A DNA stretch of 64,000 nucleotides, from assembly GCF_910592395.1 (NCBI RefSeq), contig NC_088311.1:2792501-2856500 (forward strand), given 5' to 3'. Both the position numbers and the translations under genes were made by a program. Numbering within the stretch: position 1 is the stretch's first letter; every line of letters starts with the position of its first letter. The notes under the pieces were generated by a model. That model ran no database searches. It was not told the DNA's origin and worked only from the letters and a program-made list of their open reading frames with translations. Below are positions 62,895 to 64,000 of the stretch, piece after piece. Source of the stretch: Lineus longissimus. Taxonomy: Eukaryota > Nemertea > Pilidiophora > Heteronemertea > Lineidae.

Positions 62895-63327
62895 GCGATT
62901 TGTTACATCCTCGATATACACATTGTGGGATCTCGGAGTTCCTCTAGTAATAACAGGTGACGCCACTATATAAGGTCTCATTGGGGAGTTTTTTCATGCG
63001 CGGCCAACCCTAACCGTAGTTCCTAAAAAATCATTAATTTTTTAGTTTTCACAGTATGCCAGTGTTGATTTAGCAGTTGTTTTGGCAAAGACATGTTTTT
63101 GAAGTTTCGAAAATCTAAAACGCTACTCAATAGGCGGCTAACAAGAAACTACGCATTTTACTGTTTTTGCCGACGTATGTGTACACTGAACTTGGGATGT
63201 GCGTCGGGCCCGTGTTTAAATGCCGACCGGGCACGTCATCATCGCGTACATTCGGGAAAAACTCCCTAACGAGACCTAAGAATTCCGACATCCCCTCGAA
63301 GTGTACATCGAGGATGTAACAAATCGC
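62895..63327. repeat. 433-bp inverted-repeat (foldback) element between LSM4 and the divergent gene
   Basis: The left end starts GCGATTTGTTACATCCTCGAT (62895-62915) and the right end is its exact reverse complement (63307-63327). Similarity continues inward through 'tgtaca-c', 'tcgga', 'aggtctc' and 'gggagtttttc' to about 62995 and 63254, with about 30 extra bases in the left arm. No clear target duplication flanks it. It begins 20 bp upstream of the LSM4 ATG and contains a TATATAA box near 62967. Confidence 0.8.
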
Positions 63328-63865
63328 CGTTAGTACACATCATGTACATTTCATGACTCATACATGTCATAATTCTTTTTGAATCACGACACTGGCATGA
63401 CTGGTTGATTGAACCTAGATGATATCCTGGTGTGTTAATCTAAACGCATTCTATAAATCCTGGTTCTTCATACCACAAGTTATTTGAAATTGAAGCAAGA
63501 GGACAGAAAAAGAAGAGAGAAGAGAAGAGGATCGAGAGACATGAGAGAAGACAGATCATAATTTTTCAACTCGGTCAATCTCATCATCATCATCACTTGG
63601 CCTGTTGTGCTGTTCACAGTTCATGACTTCTTTCATTTGACTTCAGCAGCTTAGCAGATGGATAGTACTCTACCCGGTGTCTTGGTGCATTTTCTTGATT
63701 CTTCTCGATAGTGTGCTGCAATCAGGCAATCCGATCTGTGTGTCCTCACTGGCTTAGGCCTACAGTATAAATCTATATCACCCGACATCTGATTCTTTGT
63801 CCTGCTGGGTTAAGACGTGAACCATCGTTTTTGTTGCAAACAGTCCAATTCAAGAGTTCACAAGG

Positions 63866-64000
63866 ATGGCTGATATGTCAGGAAGTGGTTCAAGTAGGAG
63901 TGGTGCTAGCAGAGGAAAGAAGAAGGGCAAACTGGCACTTACGACTGGACTCAATCCACAATACGTCCAACCGGAATTCATCCACAAGTTGGGAGAATCC
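63866..64000 (+). CDS. N-terminus of an unidentified gene (runs off window)
   Basis: An open frame begins at an ATG in good context (CAAGGATGG) and continues to the window end: 45 residues, MADMSGSGSSRSGASRGKKK followed by GKLALTTGLNPQYVQPEFIH and KLGES. The Ser/Gly/Lys-rich, probably disordered start followed by an ordered-looking segment fits a cytosolic or nuclear protein. It is divergent from LSM4, with about 990 bp between start codons, so the two may share a promoter region. I do not recognise the family. Confidence 0.55.
   Translation, partial: MADMSGSGSSRSGASRGKKKGKLALTTGLNPQYVQPEFIHKLGES

Noticed and set aside
1-64000. CRISPR arrays, bacterial operons or phage-type systems
   Set aside because: The window is spliced animal DNA; the tandem repeats found have no CRISPR-like repeat and spacer pattern.

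Overview
This is animal nuclear DNA: spliced genes with GT-AG introns, animal-specific families (TIKI Wnt protease, DEK, a PARP with CCCH fingers), LTR and Helitron elements, and moderately AT-rich intergenic sequence. Long introns and the repeat types suggest a marine invertebrate, but the sequence alone does not fix the phylum. I rebuilt exon structures by checking splice sites, reading phase and family conservation together. In all four complete genes the exon lengths sum to a multiple of three.

Layout. 17-2461 (-): an RNF144-type RBR E3 ubiquitin ligase, with its 3' end off the window. 2690-11759 (+): a complete 9.07-kb Ty3/gypsy-like LTR retrotransposon with LTRs I read as identical, inserted 229 bp upstream of the RNF144 start codon. 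11988-12186 (-): a possible terminal exon of an unknown gene. 12867-18034 (+): DEK in 12 coding exons, with three related box C/D snoRNA candidates in its introns. 21555-22266: a decayed Helitron-like element with a broken PIF1-type helicase end. 24078-29453 (-): a 1349-aa PARP12/ZAP-like protein with two four-finger CCCH cassettes, an RG-rich linker, WWE modules and a PARP domain that lacks the catalytic His. 32876-53191 (-): a TIKI (TRABD2) Wnt-inactivating protease with a 14-kb intron. 58176-62875 (-): LSM4. 63866-64000 (+): the first 45 codons of an unidentified gene divergent from LSM4, with a 433-bp inverted-repeat element between them.

The genes are ordinary neighbours, not a functional cluster. 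RNF144 acts in ubiquitin ligation, DEK in chromatin, the PARP-like protein probably in RNA binding, TIKI in secreted Wnt control, and LSM4 in U6 snRNA and mRNA decay.

The best leads are the DEK intronic snoRNA trio, the Y-Y-V pseudo-active site and doubled finger cassette of the PARP-like protein, the gag-pol slippery site and altered reverse transcriptase motif of the young retrotransposon, and the inverted-repeat element in the LSM4 promoter.
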